Shown here piece after piece: positions 8,896 through 22,169 of a stretch of 64,000 nt of DNA. A program made the position numbers and the translations under genes. The notes under the pieces were generated by a model. That model saw only the letters and a list, made by a program, of their open reading frames with translations. It ran no database searches and was not told the DNA's origin. Position 1 is the stretch's first letter; every line of letters starts with the position of its first letter. The stretch covers positions 1,496,501-1,560,500 of the forward strand of contig NZ_JAVLAT010000001.1 of NCBI RefSeq assembly GCF_032190615.1. The letters run 5' to 3'. Source of the stretch: Brucella pseudogrignonensis (GTDB lineage Bacteria; Pseudomonadota; Alphaproteobacteria; Rhizobiales; Rhizobiaceae).

Positions 8896-9762
8896 ATGTC
8901 TTCTCACCCTGCACCGGTCAGAGCAGGGTGGCATTTTAGAAAACCGAGCGTCATTCCGGGCTTTGGACTGACTCTCGGTTTTAGTGTCGCCTATTTGACT
9001 CTGCTTATTCTTATTCCGCTGGCAGCTTTGGTGCTGCGTTCCACTGATGTGGGCTTTGCAGGATTTTGGAAGATCGTGACGGATGCACGCACGGTGGCGG
9101 CGCTTGAAACAAGCTTCGGCACTGCTTTTATCGCAGCGCTGGTCAATGTGGTCTTTGGTGTCATTCTTGCATGGGTGCTGGTGCGCTATCGTTTTCCGGG
9201 GCGTCGGTTCATCGATGCCATTGTCGATATTCCCTTTGCACTCCCCACAGCCGTCGCTGGTATCGCGCTGGCCTCTATTTATGCGCCCAATGGCTGGATT
9301 GGCAGTCTGCTTGCGCCGTTTAATATAAAAATCGCCTTCTCTCGCGCTGGCATCGTCGTGGCACTGATCTTTATCGGTCTGCCATTCGTGGTACGCACTG
9401 TGCAGCCGATCATGGAAGAAATCAGCCGGGAGGTTGAAGAAGCGGCGGCCACTTTGGGCGCATCGCGCTTTCAGACCATCTGGCGCGTGCTGTTACCAAG
9501 CCTCCAGCCCGCCATTCTCACAGGCTTCGCACTGGCTTTTGCGCGTGGTGTTGGTGAATATGGTTCCGTCATTTTCATTGCCGGCAACACGCCTTATGTC
9601 TCCGAAATTACCCCGCTCCTGATTGTGATCCGACTGGAGGAATATGATTACGCGGGCGCAACCGCACTCGCGACTGTCATGCTGGCGCTGTCATTTGCCA
9701 TGTTGCTGTTCATCAATCTGATCCAGTCGTGGACAAGAAAGAAGTACGGCTATGGCGTCTAA
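8896..9762 (+). CDS. cysT: Sulfate ABC transporter permease CysT (CysU)
   Basis: This 288-residue inner-membrane permease has about six membrane spans and the EEA-type loop that contacts the ATPase ([20 protein letters not shown]). It forms a heterodimer with CysW. It lies 36 bases after sbp with GGGAAC before the ATG, and overlaps cysW by 11 bases. The pairing with a sulfate-binding protein and CysA identifies it within the large permease family. Confidence 0.93.
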   Translation: MSSHPAPVRAGWHFRKPSVIPGFGLTLGFSVAYLTLLILIPLAALVLRSTDVGFAGFWKIVTDARTVAALETSFGTAFIAALVNVVFGVILAWVLVRYRFPGRRFIDAIVDIPFALPTAVAGIALASIYAPNGWIGSLLAPFNIKIAFSRAGIVVALIFIGLPFVVRTVQPIMEEISREVEEAAATLGASRFQTIWRVLLPSLQPAILTGFALAFARGVGEYGSVIFIAGNTPYVSEITPLLIVIRLEEYDYAGATALATVMLALSFAMLLFINLIQSWTRKKYGYGV

Positions 9763-10609
9763 CTCTTCCACGCGCAGCGCTGTGACCGAAAGTTTGCCGA
9801 CGCGCATCATTCTCATCGGCATAGCCCTTCTGTTTCTTGCGCTTTTTCTGATCCTCCCAGTCATTGCTGTCTTTGTAGAGGCTTTCCGCAAAGGCACCGG
9901 CGAATATCTGGCGGCATTGGTTGAACCGGATGCGATTGCTGCGATTAAACTTACACTTCTGGTCGCCGTGATCTCCGTGCCGGTCAATCTGGTTTTTGGT
10001 GTCGCTGCTGCCTGGGCGATTGCCAAATTTGAGTTCAAGGGCAAGGCGCTTCTGACCACGCTGATTGATCTGCCATTTTCGATTTCGCCGGTGATTTCCG
10101 GTTTGGTGTTTGTGCTGCTTTTCGCGAGCCATGGCCTGATCGGCCCCTGGCTTGAAAGCCACAATATCCAAATTCTTTTTGCCGTCCCCGGAATTGTTCT
10201 GGCAACCTTGTTTGTAACATTTCCCTTTGTGGCACGCGAATTGATCCCGCTTATGCAGGAACAGGGCAGCGGTGATGAAGAAGCGGCCATTTCGCTGGGC
10301 GCGAATGGCTGGCAGACCTTTCGCTACGTTACCCTGCCCAATATCAAATGGGGCCTTCTCTACGGCGTCCTGCTTTGTAATGCGCGTGCGATGGGCGAAT
10401 TTGGGGCGGTTTCGGTGGTGTCAGGGCATATTCGCGGTCTGACCAACACCATGCCGCTGCATGTCGAAATTCTCTATAACGAGTATAACTTCGTTGCGGC
10501 CTTTGCCGTGGCATCGCTGCTGGCCTTGCTGGCTCTCGTGACACTGGCGGTTAAAGCGTTTCTGGAGTTGCGCTATGGCGATGAACTGGCTGGCAGTAAC
10601 GGGCATTAA
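9752..10609 (+). CDS. cysW: Sulfate ABC transporter permease CysW
   Basis: This 285-residue permease has about six membrane spans, the segment [17 protein letters not shown] as coupling loop, and the CysW-typical [20 protein letters not shown] near the last spans. Its start lies inside the end of cysT (11-base overlap), which indicates translational coupling. It forms the second half of the translocation channel. Confidence 0.93.
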   Translation: MASNSSTRSAVTESLPTRIILIGIALLFLALFLILPVIAVFVEAFRKGTGEYLAALVEPDAIAAIKLTLLVAVISVPVNLVFGVAAAWAIAKFEFKGKALLTTLIDLPFSISPVISGLVFVLLFASHGLIGPWLESHNIQILFAVPGIVLATLFVTFPFVARELIPLMQEQGSGDEEAAISLGANGWQTFRYVTLPNIKWGLLYGVLLCNARAMGEFGAVSVVSGHIRGLTNTMPLHVEILYNEYNFVAAFAVASLLALLALVTLAVKAFLELRYGDELAGSNGH

Positions 10610-10681
10610 CACTTAGATTAGATACAAGAGAATAAGCCGCCCGGTTTTGTTGACCAGTGGCGGTAGGGGAAAGGATCTGGA

Positions 10682-11761
10682 ATGGAAGTTCGTGTCGCCG
10701 GTGTGCGTAAAGAGTTTGCTCGCTTTCCGGCATTGCATAATGTTTCGCTTGATATTCGCTCATCCGAGTTGATTGCTTTGCTTGGACCGTCTGGCTCCGG
10801 CAAGACAACTTTGCTGCGCCTGATTGCTGGTCTGGAAAAGCCAACTGATGGCGCCATTTATTTTGGTGATGAAGATGCCTCGCACAAAAGCGTGCAGGAG
10901 CGGAATGTCGGTTTCGTGTTTCAGCATTATGCGCTGTTTCGCCATATGACGGTTGCCGACAATATCGGCTTTGGCCTTAAGGTTCGTCCAAGCCGCACGC
11001 GCCCCGAAAGTGCAGAAATCCGCCGCCGCGCGCTTGAGCTTCTTGATCTCGTGCAGCTCAAAGGCCTCGAAAACCGCTACCCGTCTCAGCTCTCTGGTGG
11101 TCAGCGTCAGCGCGTCGCTCTTGCCCGCGCCATGGCGATTGAGCCGAAGGTGTTGTTGCTCGATGAGCCTTTTGGCGCGCTTGATGCGCAGGTGCGCAAA
11201 GAGCTGCGCCGCTGGTTGCGCGAAATTCACGACAAGACCGGCCATACCACTGTTTTCGTGACGCATGATCAGGACGAAGCCCTTGAGCTGGCCGACCGGG
11301 TTGTTGTTATGAGCCAGGGGCGTATCGAGCAGATCGGCACGCCGGATGAGGTCTACGACAATCCGAACTCGCCGTTTGTTTACGGCTTCATAGGCGAATC
11401 GAGCACTTTGCCCGTGCGCATTGAGAATGGTGAAGTCTGGCTTGCAGATCGTAATATTGGCCTCAGGGTCGAGAACAAGGCTGACGGCGAAGCACAGCTT
11501 TTCTTCCGTCCGCATGAAGTTGAACTGCTTGATGGTTGCGGCGGTTGTATCGCTGGTACTGTGATTGCGAGCCGCAGATCAGGCGGCAAGCGCCGTGTCG
11601 AATTGGAAATCGGTGGTGCGCGAGAGCGGGTTGAAATTGAAATCCCTGCCGAACATCCTGCGTCGGAAAAAAGTCGCATCGCCTTTCGTCCGCGTTATTG
11701 GAAGGTTTTTGGCCGCGAAGACGCTGAAAATGCATCAAATGTACTCAATAAGGCTTCATAA
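10682..11761 (+). CDS. cysA: Sulfate ABC transporter ATP-binding protein
   Basis: This 359-residue ATPase carries Walker A (GPSGSGKTT, about residues 36-44), Q-loop FQHYALF, signature [14 protein letters not shown], Walker [15 protein letters not shown] and H-loop THDQDEA, followed by a C-terminal TOBE-like regulatory domain. It is separated from cysW by 72 bases, longer than the other gaps, but AAAGGATCTGG precedes the ATG and there is no terminator between. It powers sulfate uptake for cysteine synthesis. Confidence 0.94.
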   Translation: MEVRVAGVRKEFARFPALHNVSLDIRSSELIALLGPSGSGKTTLLRLIAGLEKPTDGAIYFGDEDASHKSVQERNVGFVFQHYALFRHMTVADNIGFGLKVRPSRTRPESAEIRRRALELLDLVQLKGLENRYPSQLSGGQRQRVALARAMAIEPKVLLLDEPFGALDAQVRKELRRWLREIHDKTGHTTVFVTHDQDEALELADRVVVMSQGRIEQIGTPDEVYDNPNSPFVYGFIGESSTLPVRIENGEVWLADRNIGLRVENKADGEAQLFFRPHEVELLDGCGGCIAGTVIASRRSGGKRRVELEIGGARERVEIEIPAEHPASEKSRIAFRPRYWKVFGREDAENASNVLNKAS

Positions 11762-11796
11762 ATCTGCCGCGCAGCCGATTTATTCTCTCAAATCAT

Positions 11797-11829
11797 CATC
11801 CGCATCCTGAAGGGGGTGCGGATGTTTTT
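11797..11829 (+). terminator. Rho-independent terminator of the sulfate operon
   Basis: An 11-bp stem (CATCCGCATCC with GGGTGCGGATG, one U-G pair), a 6-base loop and then TTTTTG lie 36 bases after the cysA stop. Confidence 0.85.
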
Positions 11830-12135
11830 GTATTTGGTACAGTCTTGCTCGTTCTCTAAGCATTGCTAAGAACTTAGACTCTGAGTGGTATTATTTTTAT
11901 TTTCAGTATGTTAGAGTTGTGGAAACCGCATATTTCATAACGCAACATTACCAATGGGAAAGATTTGTGCGTTGCGATTTAACCGATTTGAATATCAGCA
12001 CAATCCGTCGTCGTATTTTGGTCAAATGATACAGACATTCAGGGAACCGATTATGGATACTGTCGTTTTCTGAACTGAGCCTAGTATTCACCCGCCGTAT
12101 TCAACTCATTTCCTCCCGAAAGGCTGTTAAGGCAC
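11830..12135. other. Upstream region of cgs
   Basis: These 306 bases carry no supported ORF. They are AT-rich and hold an EcfG-type promoter (12043-12067) about 70 bases before the cgs start, and AAGGCAC as the ribosome site. Other promoters are possible but not obvious. Confidence 0.5.
12043..12067 (+). promoter_or_regulatory. EcfG-type (general stress sigma) promoter before cgs, exact consensus
   Basis: GGAAC (12043-12047), 16 bases, CGTT (12064-12067). The predicted start of transcription is about 60 bases before the cgs ATG and on the same strand, so cgs would be directly controlled by the general stress sigma factor. Confidence 0.6.
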
Positions 12136-15100
12136 ATGCCGGAATTGTCTTCTTCGCCGTCAAATTCATCCATCGTCGATCGCAAGACTTCGGATCAAAT
12201 TCCGCCAGAGCAACCTTCTCCTATACGAGCTCTTTATAAAAGCGACGATGAGCTGCGCGAACTCGCTGCATCTGTCGCGCGGGGGGATGAGCTGCCATTG
12301 CCCGGCTATCAGTCCTTCGAATTTGATGAGCGCTTGTCCGAAAACGGCAAGCTTATATTGCATGCCTATCGTTCGTCGGATGCGGCATCGCGCGCAGGCG
12401 AAACCATCACTCCGGCGGCACAATGGCTGCTCGATAACCACTATCAGGTGGATAAGACGGCGCAGCAAACCCGACGCGATTTGCCCCGTAAGTTTATCCG
12501 GCAGTTGCCGACCTATGCCGCACAGAAAAATATGCCGCGCATTTTTGCGCTCGCTTGGCTTTATGTCGCGCATACAGACAGTAATTTTTCGCTCAAATCG
12601 CTGACAGCGCTTGTGCAGGGGTTCCAGACGGTCGAGCCGCTCAAGATTGGTGAATTGTGGGCACTGCCATCGGCTGTGCGCTATTTCCTGATTGAGAATG
12701 TGCGCCGTTTGGCGCTGCGTGTTGATCGCGCACGCAATATGCGCAATCTCGCCAACACCGCAGCTGACCGCATTGTAACTGCTTCCGACGCGTCGGAACT
12801 GGAGACGGTTCTTGCGCAATATTCGCAGGCCGCCCGCGATAGCACTTTTGCTACGCATCTGCTTTATCGTCTGCGCAGCGCTTCCACCGATACTTCCGCT
12901 GCTTCCCTATGGCTTGAGCGCATCCTCGAGCAGGAAGGCAGCAACGCCGAAGATGCGATTGTCGAAGAACATGCCCGCCAGTCCACTGGCGGCGTCACGA
13001 TGGGAAATGCGATCACAAGCCTCAAGCGCATTGACGATATTGACTGGGAAACATGGTTTGAAACAGTCAACGAAGTCGATGCGATCCTGCGTGATCATAG
13101 CGATTTCGAACTGCTCGATTTCCGCTCGCGCAATGCCTATCGTGTAACGATTGAAAAGCTCGCTCGCTATTCGAACATGAGCGAAATCGACATCACCTGG
13201 GCAGCGCTCAAACTGGCGGAGCAGAGCAAGGTCGATGACGACCAGCCCGAAGGCAAAGGCTCTATCGCCTATTATCTGTCTGGAGATGGCCGCGAAGAAC
13301 TTGAAAAAATTTGCGGCTATAAAGCGCCTTTCGGTACGAAAGCTCTTCGTTTTTATCGCGGTCTTGGCTTGCTGGGTCTGTTTGTGCCGACTGCGATCTT
13401 CACCGTTATCATTCTGGGAATCGTACATTACTGCATGATGAAGGCGGGCCTTTCGGCTGATCTGCGTACGCTTTTCACCCTGCTTGCACTGTTCCCGGCG
13501 ATGGATGCCTCCTACTCGCTGTTCAACGCGCTTGTGCCGCGCTTCGTGGCACCGACGCGCCTTATCGGGTTTGAATATAAGGAAGGTCTGCCTGCCGAGG
13601 CGCGTACGCTCGTTGCCGTGCCGACTCTGATCACATCGCGTGATTCCATTGACGAGCAGATCCGCAATCTGGAAGTCCATTATCTGACCAATCCGCGTGG
13701 TGAGATTTATTTCGCCCTGGTGAGTGACTGGACAGATGCGAAGCAGGAAATCACGCCTGCTGACATGGAAATCTATGAATATGCGCGTGAAGAAATCGCC
13801 AAGCTCAACGAGCACTATACCGGCGATGATCAGCCGCGTTTCTTCCTGCTTCACCGCCGCCGCCTTTACAATGAGAAGCAGGGCTGCTGGATGGGCTGGG
13901 AGCGCAAGCGTGGCAAACTGCATGAGCTGAACCTTTTGCTGCGTGGCGATCAGGATACAAGCTATTTCCCAGCTGATGCACGTCTGCCAAAAGACATCAA
14001 ATATGTGATGACGCTTGATGCTGATACGCGTCTGACACCGGAATCGGTCACCCATCTGGTCGGCAAGCTCAGCCATCCGCTGAACCGACCTGTTTTTGAT
14101 GAGAAGACGGGCCGTGTTGTGCGCGGTTACGGTATTTTGCAGCCGCGCGTTACGCCATCACTCACGACCGGCGATGAAGCCTCGTTCCTCCAGCGCGTTT
14201 TTTCCGTCAATCGCGGTATCGACCCTTACGTCTTTGCTGTTTCGGATACGTATCAGGATCTGCTTGGCGAAGGCACTTTCACGGGTAAGGGTCTCTACGA
14301 CATCGATGCTTTTGAAAGAGCGCTGAAAAATCGCGTTCCTGAAAATACACTTCTCAGCCATGATCTTCTCGAGGGCGGCTACGCCCGGGCGGCCCTTGTC
14401 AGCGACGTTGAAGTCGTTGAAGATTATCCGACTGGATATAATGTTGATGTTTCGCGCCACCATCGCTGGGCGCGTGGCGACTGGCAGCTTTTGCCGTGGC
14501 TGTTTTCGACACGCCGGGCTGTGAGCAACGTTACACGCTGGAAAATGATCGACAATCTGCGTCGTTCGCTCTCCCCTATTATGTGGTTGCTTGCATCTGT
14601 CGTTGGTTGGACCATTCTGCCGATCGGTGTCGCCGCTGTCTGGCAGGCATTTTTGATCCTCAGCATGTTTGTGGCGCCAACTTTGGGCATCGTCACCAAC
14701 CTTATTCCGTCGAATATGGATTATTCGCTGAAAGGGCATGCGCAATCAGTCCTGACAGATATTGCGCTCGGGACAGCAGATGTTGCACTGCGGACCACCT
14801 TTATAGCCCATTCGGCATTTCTGATGGCTGACGCCATTGCACGCACGATCTATCGTCTTTTCGTCTCGCATCGCGATCTGCTGGAATGGAAAACAGCAGC
14901 GCAGGCGAAATCGTCGCCGGATACGTTGCTCTATTATTTCCAGCTCATGTGGCCTGCTATGGTCATTGCAGCTATTGCGCTTTTCATTCCGCTCGGTGCC
15001 GAAAGTCATGCAGCGCTTATCGCAGCGCCGTTTGCTGTTATCTGGTTTGCTTCGCCGCTGATTGCCTGGCTGGTCAGCCGTTCTGCGAAGCCGCAGGATA

Positions 15101-18100
15101 CGCTCGAAGTTCTCTCCTCCGACAAGGCTGATCTGCGCCGCTATGCGCGTCGCACATGGCGCTATTTCGCTGAATTCGCCAATGAGGAAAACAACCATCT
15201 GCCGCCGGATAACTTTCAGGAGGACCCGGCACCGATCGTGGCACAGCGCACATCGCCCACCAATATCGGCGTCTATGTTTTGTCGGTCATCGCTGCGCGC
15301 GATTTCGGCTGGATCGGCTTTGACGAAACGCTTGAGCGCATCGAAAAGACTGTCACCACGCTTGAAAAGATGGAGAAATATCAGGGCCATCTCTACAACT
15401 GGTATGAAACAAATACGCTGACACCGATGCGTCCGCTCTATGTTTCTGCGGTTGATAGTGGCAATTTGGCTGGCCATCTTGTGACCCTTTCTTCGGCACT
15501 CGAAGAATGGGCGGAAGCGCCAAGCGTCTATGTGCAAGGCGATCTCGACGGCATTCTCGATGTGAATGACGTTCTTGAGGAAGCCATCGCACAGATTCCA
15601 GATGATCGCCGTATCCTGCGTCCGCTTCGTCGTCGTCTGGAAGAGCGGATTGCCAATTTCCGTCGCGCCGTTCGCACCATCAAAGAAGAGCCGGAAACCG
15701 CATCTTTCCGCACGATCAATCTGTCGCTTTTTGCGACCGATATTGTGCGCCTGATGGAAGAGCTCGACGGTGAGATTGAAACACCGGCAAGCGCTGAAGC
15801 CCGAGAATGGGCCAATATTCTCGTCGATACCTGCAAGGCGCACACGGACGATTCCGTTGGTGAACGCAACACAGACGATCTGCGTGAGCGTCTGCGCAAT
15901 CTGGCAGGACGTTCGCGTCAGCTGGCATTCGACATGCAATTCGGCTTCCTTGAACGCAAGGAGCGTCGTCTTCTGTCCATCGGTTTCCGCGTACAGGAAA
16001 ACGAACTGGACGAAAGCTGCTACGATCTTCTGGCTTCCGAAGCGCGTCTTGCAAGCCTGTTCGCCATCGCCAAGGGCGATGTTCCGGTTGAGCATTGGTT
16101 CAAACTCGGTCGCCTTCTGGTGCCCGTGGGCTGGAAAGGGGCTCTGCTCTCCTGGTCTGGCTCGATGTTTGAATATCTGATGCCACCGCTGGTCATGTCC
16201 GAGCCGCTTGGTTCGCTGCTTGATCAGACCAACAAGCTCGTGGTGCAGCGCCAGATCGATTATGCCACCTCGCGTGGTCTGCCATGGGGTATCTCGGAAG
16301 CTGCCTTCAATGCGCGTGACGCGCATATGAATTACCAGTATTCCAACTTTGGCGTGCCGGATCTCGGCCTCCAGCGTGGCCTGTCGCGCAATGCCGTTAT
16401 CGCGCCTTATGCAAGCTTGCTTGCCGCGCAGTATCAGCCAGCCGCAGCCGTCGCGAACTTGAAGCGTCTGGCAAAGCTCGGTGCGCTGGGTCGCTATGGC
16501 TTCCACGATTCGGTAGACTTCACCCCATCGCGTGTGCGCGAAGGTGAAACCTGCGCGGTCGTGAAGAACTACTATGCTCACCACCACGGCATGTCGATTA
16601 TCGCGGTCAACAACGTGATTTTCGAAGGCCGTATGCGTGAGCGTTTCCACTCCGACCCGGTGATCGAAGCAGCAGAACTGCTGTTGCAGGAAAAAGCACC
16701 GCGCGAAATCCCGATGATCTACGCCAAAACGGAAAATCCGATGCGTGTGGATTCGGGTGGCTTTGATGATGCCCCAATGCGGATCATTGATGAGCCATTC
16801 AAGGCACCGCGCACCACACATATGATGTCGAATGGCCAATATGCGCTCATGGTCACGGCCAATGGTTCCGGCTATAGCCGCTGGCACAATTGGGATATCA
16901 CGCGTTTCCATGCCGATGCATCGGAAGATCTGCAAGGCAGTTTCCTGTTCCTGCGCGATATGGAAAGCGGCTACTGGTGGTCGGCGACCGGTGAACCAGT
17001 CCGCAACCCGGACGAAGAAACCAAGACTGTCTTCACCGAAGATAAGGCGGAGTTCTACAAGACCGCCGGTGATATCAAGACCGTTGTGGAAGTGATTGTG
17101 TCATCGCAATCCGATGGTGAAGGCCGCAGGCTCGACATCATCAACACGTCGGCGCGTGATCGCGTGATTGAAGTCACGTCCTATTCTGAACTGGTGCTGA
17201 CCGACAGCGACAGCGATGCCGCTCACCCGGCATTTGCCAAGATGTTCGTTGAAACGGAAATCGCAGATAATGGCTCGACCATCTATGCGAAGCGTCGCAA
17301 ACGTGCACCGTCCGACCCGGATATTCATGTCGCACATTTCGTTACAGATCTGTCCGGCTCAGTCCGTGAAACGGAGGTCGAAACCGACCGCCGTGCTTTC
17401 ATCGGGCGTGGCCGTTCGCTGCGCGATGCGAGCGCCTTTGATGAAGGTGCAAAGTTCACTGGAAGTCAAGGTTGCGTACTCGATCCGATTGCATCTGTAC
17501 GCACGCGTGTCCGCGTTCCTGCGCATAAGAAGGTCAGTCTGGTTTTCTGGACATTTGCGGGCGGTAGCCGCGACGCGGTGGAACATGCTGTTGCAACCCA
17601 TCGTCATCCGGAAACTTTCGTTCGCGAATATTCGCTGTCATGGACGAGTTCGCAGGTGCAGCTTTACCATATCGGCATCAAGCCAGCGGAAGCAGCCGAC
17701 TATCAGAAGGTTGCTGCCTATCTGCTCTATCCGGAGCGGACCATGCGTCAGCCGCCGGAAACCATCGCTGCGGGTCTTGGCAAACAGTCAGACCTCTGGC
17801 CGATGTCCATCTCGGGTGATTATCCGATTTTTGCACTGCGCATCGATAATGAAGCCGATCTCGACGTATTTCGTGGCGTCTTGCGCGCCCAGGAATACTG
17901 GCGCAGCAAGGGCCTCACGGTAGACGTTGTGGCGGTGAATGAACGCGCCTTCTCCTATGCGCAGGATACGCAACGCGCGATTGACTGGATCATCGAGGGC
18001 TTCCGCGCCCGTGGTGGTGGTCAGCCACATATTTTTGCTGTCCGTCGCGATCAGATGAGCGAGGAGAGCTATAATACGCTGCTTGCTTCCGCGCGTATCG

Positions 18101-20709
18101 TGATGCACGCCCAGAACGGCTCGCTTGCAGAACAGTTGCGCCGCAGTGAAGAACTGACCGTCGATCTGGCTGCGCGCGGCGATAGCAAGACTCCTGCCGT
18201 GCAGCAGGGGCTTGGCGCTGCCGGTCTTGCACCGGCGACAATCGAACGTGGCACCGAAGAACGCCGTCTGATTGCCAAGCCAAAGCCTGTTGTGCGTCCG
18301 GCACCAACCGGCGATGATCTCCAGTTCTGGAATGGGTACGGTGGTTTTGCACAGGATGGCAGCTATGTTGTGCGGATCAACAATCGCACGACCACGCCAC
18401 ATCCTTGGATCAACGTGATTGCCAATCCGAATTTCGGTTTCCATGTCTCGGCAGAAGGGTCAGCCTTCACCTGGGCAGGTAACAGCCGCGATTATCAGCT
18501 TACCCCTTGGGCGAATGATCCGGTCACAAATCGTCCGGGCGAAGCGATCTATATTCTCGACCGCGAAACCGGACGTAGCTTTGCGCCAACAGCAAGTGTG
18601 CTCCGTGATGAGGCCGTGACCTATGAAGCGCGTCACAGCCATGGCTACAGCACATTTGCTGCCCAGCATGGCGAACTGGCACTCGAACTCACCCATATTG
18701 TCGATGCTGAAAAGCCTGTGCGGCTTTCCCGTCTCACAATCACCAATAAGGGCCGTTCCAAGCGCAAGCTGCGTGCCTATGGCTATGTCGAATGGGTGCT
18801 GGGCAATGCCCGCGCCAAGAATGTGCCGTTCATCGTGCCTTCGCAGGATGAAGAACTGGGTGCACTCTTTGCAGGCAATCCATATCACCCGGACAAGTCT
18901 GGTCAGGTGGCTTTCTTTGCTGCGAGCGAAAAGCCACAATCTGTGACGGCTGATCGTGGCGAGTTTATCGGCTCGACCGGCTCGGTTGATCGTCCTGAAA
19001 TCGTGCTGGCTGGCAAGACATTGTCCAACACGGTTGAAGCTGGTCGCGATCCGTGTGCGGCTCTGGCTATTGACGTAGAAGTGGGACCGGGCGAAAGCCG
19101 TGAAGTGGTGTTCCTGCTTGGTAATGCTGCCGATCAGCAGCAGGCAAAGGCGCTTGTCGCAGAAAGCCGCATGGCATCGTTTGAAGAAAAACTTGATGAG
19201 GCACGCAAACATTGGGAAGGCTTGTTCAATCGCGTACAGGTCAAGACACCCGATCCGGCATTCGATCTCCTGATTAATGGCTGGTTGCCCTATCAGGCGA
19301 TTGCCTGCCGTATCTGGGCACGTGCAGCCTTCTATCAGGCCAGTGGTGCCTTTGGCTTCCGTGACCAGTTGCAGGATACGCTGTCGCTCCTGCTAATTGA
19401 TCCTTCACTGGCTCGTGCGCAGATCCTTAATGCTGCTTCGCGTCAGTTCCCGGAAGGTGACGTGCAGCATTGGTGGCTGCCAGCAACTGGTGCCGGTGTT
19501 CGCACGCTGATCTCGGATGATGTGGTCTGGCTTGGTTATGGCACGTCGCTTTACGTGCAAACAACTGGCGATCATGCGATCCTTGATGAAAAGCTGGCGT
19601 TCCTGAAAGGCCGCTTGCTTGAAGAGGGTGAACATGACGCGTTCTTTGAGCCGGAAATTTCTGATCAAACCGTGAGCCTCTATGAGCATTGCGCGCTGGC
19701 GCTTGATCTTGCGATCAAACGCACTGGCAAGCATGGTCTGCCATTGATGCTCGGCGGCGACTGGAACGACGGCATGAATCTTGTTGGCGTGAAGGGCGAG
19801 GGCGAAAGCGTGTGGCTCGGCTGGTTCCTTGCTTACACATTGCGTCAGTTCATCCCGATTGCCGAATCCCGCAAGGATGCCCGCGCGCGAGCATGGGCTG
19901 ACCATCTCGAAAGCCTGACCAAGGCGCTTGATCGCGATGGCTGGGATGGCGAATGGTATCGCCGCGGCTTCTTCGACAATGGTTCTCCACTTGGTTCAAA
20001 AGACAGCGACGAGTGCCAGATTGATGCGATTGCGCAATCGTGGAGCGTGTTGTCTGGCGTTGCCAATCCATCGCGTTCCGAGCAGGCCATGGCTTCGCTT
20101 GAAAAATACCTGCTCGATGATCAGGGTGAATTGCTGCGTCTCTTCACGCCGCCATTCGATAAAACAGTTCAGGAGCCGGGTTACATTAAGGGCTACCCGC
20201 CGGGCGTTCGCGAGAATGGCGGTCAATATACCCATGGTGCAACATGGGCCATTCTTGCACTCGCCCGTATGGGCAAGGCCAAGGAAGCATGGCGCCTGTT
20301 CTCGATGATAAGCCCGGTCAGCCACGGCCGCAATCCGGATGTCTATCGCGTTGAGCCTTACGTGATTGCAGCCGATATTTACTCGGTCGAGCCGCGTCGC
20401 GGACAGGGTGGCTGGACCTGGTACACGGGTTCCGCTGGCTGGTTCTATCGTGTGGCAACCGAAGGCATTCTTGGTGTGACCAAGCGCGGCGACCGTCTGC
20501 ATCTTGATCCGGCCTTGCCGCCGGAGTGGGATGGCTATGAAGCAGAACTTCGCTTTGGTGCAGCGCTCTATCGTGTGAAGGTCGTTGTGGGTGGCGAAGA
20601 GAAGGGGATCAAGCTCAATGGTCTTAAGCTGGCCAATAGTGCCGAGGGTGTGCCGATTGAGCCTGACGGTGAACACGACATCATAGTAGAGCTTCCCAAA
20701 TCTGAATGA
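12136..20709 (+). CDS. cgs: Cyclic beta-1,2-glucan synthetase
   Basis: This giant inner-membrane protein (2857 residues) builds cyclic beta-1,2-glucans from UDP-glucose by protein-primed initiation, elongation, length control and cyclisation. Membrane spans flank a GT84 glycosyltransferase domain with DAD at about 628-630, HDLLEGG near 740 and the RWARGDWQ segment at about 777. The middle holds regions with [11 protein letters not shown]. The C-terminal GH94-type phosphorylase region contains GGDWNDGMN (about 2540-2548), used for chain-length control. In Brucella, Cgs is needed for virulence, and in rhizobia the homologue NdvB is needed for nodule invasion. The length agrees with Brucella Cgs. 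It is monocistronic between terminators. Confidence 0.97.
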   Translation: MPELSSSPSNSSIVDRKTSDQIPPEQPSPIRALYKSDDELRELAASVARGDELPLPGYQSFEFDERLSENGKLILHAYRSSDAASRAGETITPAAQWLLDNHYQVDKTAQQTRRDLPRKFIRQLPTYAAQKNMPRIFALAWLYVAHTDSNFSLKSLTALVQGFQTVEPLKIGELWALPSAVRYFLIENVRRLALRVDRARNMRNLANTAADRIVTASDASELETVLAQYSQAARDSTFATHLLYRLRSASTDTSAASLWLERILEQEGSNAEDAIVEEHARQSTGGVTMGNAITSLKRIDDIDWETWFETVNEVDAILRDHSDFELLDFRSRNAYRVTIEKLARYSNMSEIDITWAALKLAEQSKVDDDQPEGKGSIAYYLSGDGREELEKICGYKAPFGTKALRFYRGLGLLGLFVPTAIFTVIILGIVHYCMMKAGLSADLRTLFTLLALFPAMDASYSLFNALVPRFVAPTRLIGFEYKEGLPAEARTLVAVPTLITSRDSIDEQIRNLEVHYLTNPRGEIYFALVSDWTDAKQEITPADMEIYEYAREEIAKLNEHYTGDDQPRFFLLHRRRLYNEKQGCWMGWERKRGKLHELNLLLRGDQDTSYFPADARLPKDIKYVMTLDADTRLTPESVTHLVGKLSHPLNRPVFDEKTGRVVRGYGILQPRVTPSLTTGDEASFLQRVFSVNRGIDPYVFAVSDTYQDLLGEGTFTGKGLYDIDAFERALKNRVPENTLLSHDLLEGGYARAALVSDVEVVEDYPTGYNVDVSRHHRWARGDWQLLPWLFSTRRAVSNVTRWKMIDNLRRSLSPIMWLLASVVGWTILPIGVAAVWQAFLILSMFVAPTLGIVTNLIPSNMDYSLKGHAQSVLTDIALGTADVALRTTFIAHSAFLMADAIARTIYRLFVSHRDLLEWKTAAQAKSSPDTLLYYFQLMWPAMVIAAIALFIPLGAESHAALIAAPFAVIWFASPLIAWLVSRSAKPQDTLEVLSSDKADLRRYARRTWRYFAEFANEENNHLPPDNFQEDPAPIVAQRTSPTNIGVYVLSVIAARDFGWIGFDETLERIEKTVTTLEKMEKYQGHLYNWYETNTLTPMRPLYVSAVDSGNLAGHLVTLSSALEEWAEAPSVYVQGDLDGILDVNDVLEEAIAQIPDDRRILRPLRRRLEERIANFRRAVRTIKEEPETASFRTINLSLFATDIVRLMEELDGEIETPASAEAREWANILVDTCKAHTDDSVGERNTDDLRERLRNLAGRSRQLAFDMQFGFLERKERRLLSIGFRVQENELDESCYDLLASEARLASLFAIAKGDVPVEHWFKLGRLLVPVGWKGALLSWSGSMFEYLMPPLVMSEPLGSLLDQTNKLVVQRQIDYATSRGLPWGISEAAFNARDAHMNYQYSNFGVPDLGLQRGLSRNAVIAPYASLLAAQYQPAAAVANLKRLAKLGALGRYGFHDSVDFTPSRVREGETCAVVKNYYAHHHGMSIIAVNNVIFEGRMRERFHSDPVIEAAELLLQEKAPREIPMIYAKTENPMRVDSGGFDDAPMRIIDEPFKAPRTTHMMSNGQYALMVTANGSGYSRWHNWDITRFHADASEDLQGSFLFLRDMESGYWWSATGEPVRNPDEETKTVFTEDKAEFYKTAGDIKTVVEVIVSSQSDGEGRRLDIINTSARDRVIEVTSYSELVLTDSDSDAAHPAFAKMFVETEIADNGSTIYAKRRKRAPSDPDIHVAHFVTDLSGSVRETEVETDRRAFIGRGRSLRDASAFDEGAKFTGSQGCVLDPIASVRTRVRVPAHKKVSLVFWTFAGGSRDAVEHAVATHRHPETFVREYSLSWTSSQVQLYHIGIKPAEAADYQKVAAYLLYPERTMRQPPETIAAGLGKQSDLWPMSISGDYPIFALRIDNEADLDVFRGVLRAQEYWRSKGLTVDVVAVNERAFSYAQDTQRAIDWIIEGFRARGGGQPHIFAVRRDQMSEESYNTLLASARIVMHAQNGSLAEQLRRSEELTVDLAARGDSKTPAVQQGLGAAGLAPATIERGTEERRLIAKPKPVVRPAPTGDDLQFWNGYGGFAQDGSYVVRINNRTTTPHPWINVIANPNFGFHVSAEGSAFTWAGNSRDYQLTPWANDPVTNRPGEAIYILDRETGRSFAPTASVLRDEAVTYEARHSHGYSTFAAQHGELALELTHIVDAEKPVRLSRLTITNKGRSKRKLRAYGYVEWVLGNARAKNVPFIVPSQDEELGALFAGNPYHPDKSGQVAFFAASEKPQSVTADRGEFIGSTGSVDRPEIVLAGKTLSNTVEAGRDPCAALAIDVEVGPGESREVVFLLGNAADQQQAKALVAESRMASFEEKLDEARKHWEGLFNRVQVKTPDPAFDLLINGWLPYQAIACRIWARAAFYQASGAFGFRDQLQDTLSLLLIDPSLARAQILNAASRQFPEGDVQHWWLPATGAGVRTLISDDVVWLGYGTSLYVQTTGDHAILDEKLAFLKGRLLEEGEHDAFFEPEISDQTVSLYEHCALALDLAIKRTGKHGLPLMLGGDWNDGMNLVGVKGEGESVWLGWFLAYTLRQFIPIAESRKDARARAWADHLESLTKALDRDGWDGEWYRRGFFDNGSPLGSKDSDECQIDAIAQSWSVLSGVANPSRSEQAMASLEKYLLDDQGELLRLFTPPFDKTVQEPGYIKGYPPGVRENGGQYTHGATWAILALARMGKAKEAWRLFSMISPVSHGRNPDVYRVEPYVIAADIYSVEPRRGQGGWTWYTGSAGWFYRVATEGILGVTKRGDRLHLDPALPPEWDGYEAELRFGAALYRVKVVVGGEEKGIKLNGLKLANSAEGVPIEPDGEHDIIVELPKSE

Positions 20710-20718
20710 AGCATTTAA

Positions 20719-20745
20719 AAAGGCGGGTGAAAAACCCGCCTTTCT
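20719..20745 (+). terminator. Rho-independent terminator of cgs
   Basis: A perfect 10-bp stem AAAGGCGGGT / ACCCGCCTTT with a 5-base loop, followed by a T-rich tail (TTTCTTTC), begins 10 bases after the cgs stop. Confidence 0.88.
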
Positions 20746-20803
20746 TTCTGGCTGTAATCGCTTTGGGGGGATTATAGCCCATGCTCATGCAATGGAGGCC
20801 GCC

Positions 20804-22108
20804 ATGGCCAAAACCGATATCGCGCGGCGCGTCTTTAACCACGCATGGAAGCTCGACCCGATTGTTCGCAGTCTGCTGGATACAGATTTCTACAAACTTC
20901 TGATGCTGCAGATGATCTGGGGGCTTTACCCCAAGGTGGACGCGACCTTCTCGCTGATCAATCGCACGACCTCTGTGCGCCTCGCAGACGAGATTGACGA
21001 AGGCGAGTTGCGCGCGCAGCTTGATCATGCGCGCACGCTTCGCTTTACCAAGAAAGAAATGATCTGGCTGGCGGGTAACAGCTTTTACGGTCGCAAGCAA
21101 ATTTTCCAGCCCGAGTTTCTTAACTGGCTGCATGATTTCCAACTGCCGGAATATGATCTGCGCCGCAAGGACGGGCAGTATGAGCTGCATTTCCATGGTC
21201 CCTGGTCACACACCACCATGTGGGAAATTCCAGCACTCGCCATTATCAACGAACTTCGCTCGCGGGCGGCGATGAAAAACCTTGGGCCATTCTCGCTCGA
21301 TGTTCTCTATGCGCGCGCTAAAGCCAAAATGTGGAGCAAGGTCGAGCGGCTGCGCGAATTGCCCGATCTCAAAATTTCCGATTTTGGCACCCGTCGCCGT
21401 CATTCGTTCCTGTGGCAGCGCTGGTGCGTTGAGGCGCTGAAAGAAGGCATTGGCGACGCCTTCACCGGCACAAGCAATGTGCTTCTTGCGATGGATAATG
21501 ATTTGGAAGCGCTTGGCACCAATGCGCATGAATTGCCGATGGTGCTGGCAGCGCTTGCTAATACAGATGAAGAACTGCGCACAGCACCTTATCGCGTGTT
21601 GCAGGATTGGAACCGCTATTATGGCGGCAATCTTCTCATTGTTTTGCCCGATGCCTTTGGCACGGCTGCTTTCCTGCGCAATGCGCCGGACTGGGTTGCT
21701 GACTGGACAGGTTTCCGTCCTGATAGTGCGCCGCCGATTGAAGGTGGTGAACGGATTATCGAATGGTGGAAGTCGCGCGACAAAGACCCACGCGAAAAGC
21801 TGCTGATCTTCTCGGATGCGCTCGATGTCGATACGATTGAGGAAACCTATCGCCACTTTGAAGGCCGCGTGCGCATGAGCTTTGGCTGGGGCACCAACCT
21901 CACGAATGACTTTGCCGGATGCGCGCCGACAACGATCCATGGCCTTAAGGCCATATCGCTGGTTTGTAAGGTGATCGATGCCAATGGACGCCCGGCGGTC
22001 AAGCTTTCGGACAATCCGCAAAAGGCGACCGGCGATCCAAAAGAAGTGGAGCGCTATCTCAAATTCTTTGGTAATGAAGAGCGGGTGGAGCAGCTCGTCA
22101 AAGTCTAG
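20804..22108 (+). CDS. pncB: Nicotinate phosphoribosyltransferase
   Basis: This 434-residue enzyme of the Preiss-Handler NAD salvage pathway makes nicotinate mononucleotide from nicotinate and PRPP, with ATP stimulation. Family segments include [48 protein letters not shown] (with the regulatory histidine) and [11 protein letters not shown]. The ATG at 20804 is chosen because GGAGG lies 5 bases before it and the family starts MAKTD; an ATG at 20792 overlaps that ribosome site. Confidence 0.96.
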   Translation: MAKTDIARRVFNHAWKLDPIVRSLLDTDFYKLLMLQMIWGLYPKVDATFSLINRTTSVRLADEIDEGELRAQLDHARTLRFTKKEMIWLAGNSFYGRKQIFQPEFLNWLHDFQLPEYDLRRKDGQYELHFHGPWSHTTMWEIPALAIINELRSRAAMKNLGPFSLDVLYARAKAKMWSKVERLRELPDLKISDFGTRRRHSFLWQRWCVEALKEGIGDAFTGTSNVLLAMDNDLEALGTNAHELPMVLAALANTDEELRTAPYRVLQDWNRYYGGNLLIVLPDAFGTAAFLRNAPDWVADWTGFRPDSAPPIEGGERIIEWWKSRDKDPREKLLIFSDALDVDTIEETYRHFEGRVRMSFGWGTNLTNDFAGCAPTTIHGLKAISLVCKVIDANGRPAVKLSDNPQKATGDPKEVERYLKFFGNEERVEQLVKV

Positions 22109-22155
22109 AGCGCATCCCGAAAAGTGCGAAGCGGTTTTCGGAACAAGATGCGCGT
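22109..22155. repeat. RIME-like palindromic intergenic repeat
   Basis: Directly after pncB lies GAGCGCATCCCGAAAAGTG...GGTTTTCGGAACAAGATGCGC, an imperfect palindrome of the type scattered between genes in Rhizobiales. GCGCATC and GATGCGC pair at the outside, CCGAAAA and TTTTCGG at the inside. A related element is at 24988-25036. Confidence 0.65.
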
Positions 22156-22169
22156 TAAGACAAACAATT

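Noticed and set aside
14746..16935. Long antisense ORF (729 codons) inside cgs
   Set aside because: It lies fully within the conserved cgs coding region on the other strand. Codon bias of the host gene leaves such shadows; it has no ribosome site and no recognisable protein.
22138..22156. GGAAC...CGTT in the repeat after pncB
   Set aside because: The spacer is only 8 bases and it belongs to a RIME-like repeat, so it is not a promoter.
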